Origin: Nitrospirota bacterium
Lineage (GTDB): Bacteria > Nitrospirota > Thermodesulfovibrionia > JACRGW01
Assembly: GCA_016212195.1 (NCBI GenBank)
Contig: JACRGW010000188.1
Span: forward strand, 1 to 6,031
Length of the DNA stretch: 6,031 bases
Direction of reading: 5' to 3'
Shown: piece by piece, positions 5,601 to 6,031 of the stretch
How the letters are laid out: every line of letters begins with the position of its first letter
Position numbering within the stretch: position 1 is the stretch's first letter
Notes under the pieces: model-generated
The model's input: only the letters and a program-made list of their open reading frames with translations
Told to the model about the DNA's origin: nothing
The model's database searches: none
Program-made: the position numbers and the translations under genes

Positions 5601-6031
5601 TTACCTCTTATACCCAATCTTCCTCAAAAATTCCTTCCTGTGTTTTTTATCCTTTTCCCCCTCTATCCCCTTTGGTCTGAAGCCATCAACAACGCCAATA
5701 ACACCCCTTCCCTGCTCTGTCTCTGTAACAATAACTTCTACAGGGTTTGCTGTGGCGCAGTAGATCGTGCATACCTCCTGACAGTGCTTTATAGAATTAA
5801 GAACATTAATCGGGTAGGCATCCTTAATCACGATAGAGAAGAAATGTCCTGCACCCACATTCATTGCATTTCTTGAGGCCACTTCGATAAGTTCCTTATC
5901 ATTTCCCTCTGTCCTTATTAGACATGGCCCTGATGCCTCGTTAAAGGCTATGCCGAACTTTGCCTGGGGAACGGAAGTCACAATGATCTCATAGAGGTCT
6001 TCTGCTGTCTTTATGAAATGGGTATGGCCGA
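5601..6031 (-). CDS. Adenosine-specific kinase family protein (COG1839/DUF355), 5' end missing
   Basis: The reading frame runs off the right edge, so the start is absent. About 142 residues are visible, and full members have about 160, so roughly 20 N-terminal residues are missing. Recognisable blocks in order: GHTHFIKTAEDLYE at the edge, VTSVPQAKFGIAFNEASGP, EGNDKELIEVASRNAMNVGAGH, KDAYPINVLNSIKHCQEVC, IYCATANPVEVIVTETEQGR, GVIGVVDGFRPKGIEGEKD, and the C-terminus RKEFLRKIGYK. These are hallmarks of the family annotated as adenosine-specific kinase, from structures with bound nucleoside or nucleotide; enzymatic evidence is thin and the cellular role is unclear. The family is frequent in archaea and also occurs in thermophilic and anaerobic bacteria. 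It is a cytoplasmic protein with no signal peptide or membrane segment in the visible part. It converges on hicA. A GTG within VTSVP (5979-5981) is internal, not the start. Confidence 0.9.
   Translation of the reverse strand, partial: GHTHFIKTAEDLYEIIVTSVPQAKFGIAFNEASGPCLIRTEGNDKELIEVASRNAMNVGAGHFFSIVIKDAYPINVLNSIKHCQEVCTIYCATANPVEVIVTETEQGRGVIGVVDGFRPKGIEGEKDKKHRKEFLRKIGYKR

Noticed and set aside
5640..5876. 78-codon plus-strand frame inside the kinase-family gene
   Set aside because: It is antisense to well conserved COG1839 coding sequence, with no family resemblance.
5979..5981. GTG as start of a complete 126-residue protein
   Set aside because: The same frame continues to the window edge with conserved family residues (GHTHFIKTAEDLYE), so the gene is truncated by the window and this Val is internal.

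Overview
The window looks like ordinary bacterial chromosome. It holds two complete housekeeping genes (thiD and smc), a small HicB-HicA toxin-antitoxin pair, and the 5'-truncated end of an adenosine-specific kinase family gene (COG1839/DUF355). There is no rRNA or other clade marker. The moderate-to-low GC, the Cys-containing SMC Walker A (GPNGCGKS), a COG1839 protein (common in archaea and in thermophilic or anaerobic bacteria), and two palindromic repeats of kinds scattered through many Gram-negative environmental genomes would all fit a Nitrospirota-, Desulfobacterota- or Planctomycetota-like anaerobe. That placement is inference and is weak.

Layout: thiD (6-770, minus) and smc (1051-4644, plus) diverge from a 280-bp intergenic region. 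That region carries a CCCC/GGGG-ended REP-like palindrome (810-859), a candidate smc promoter whose spacer is filled by an 18-bp palindrome (890-918), and a two-arm REP-like repeat (943-1014) that would lie in the smc mRNA leader. The smc start is fixed at 1051 by a GGAGG 5 nt upstream and by the family's usual N-terminus. A 439-bp AT-rich stretch (4645-5083) follows smc. It contains no convincing gene, but has several small repeats, a foldable segment (4895-4965) and a clear extended -10 promoter for hicBA. hicB (5084-5347) and hicA (5352-5594) form a two-gene operon that converges, with a 6-nt gap, on the kinase-family gene (5601-6031, minus, running off the window).

Functionally the genes are unrelated: thiamine pyrimidine phosphorylation (ThiD), chromosome organisation (SMC), a stress or mobile-element-type toxin-antitoxin pair (HicBA), and a nucleoside-binding protein of poorly defined role. 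HicBA with its AT-rich upstream DNA is the most accessory-looking part. I see no evidence of a large undescribed system. The observations most worth a second look are the regulatory and repeat structures in the two intergenic regions.
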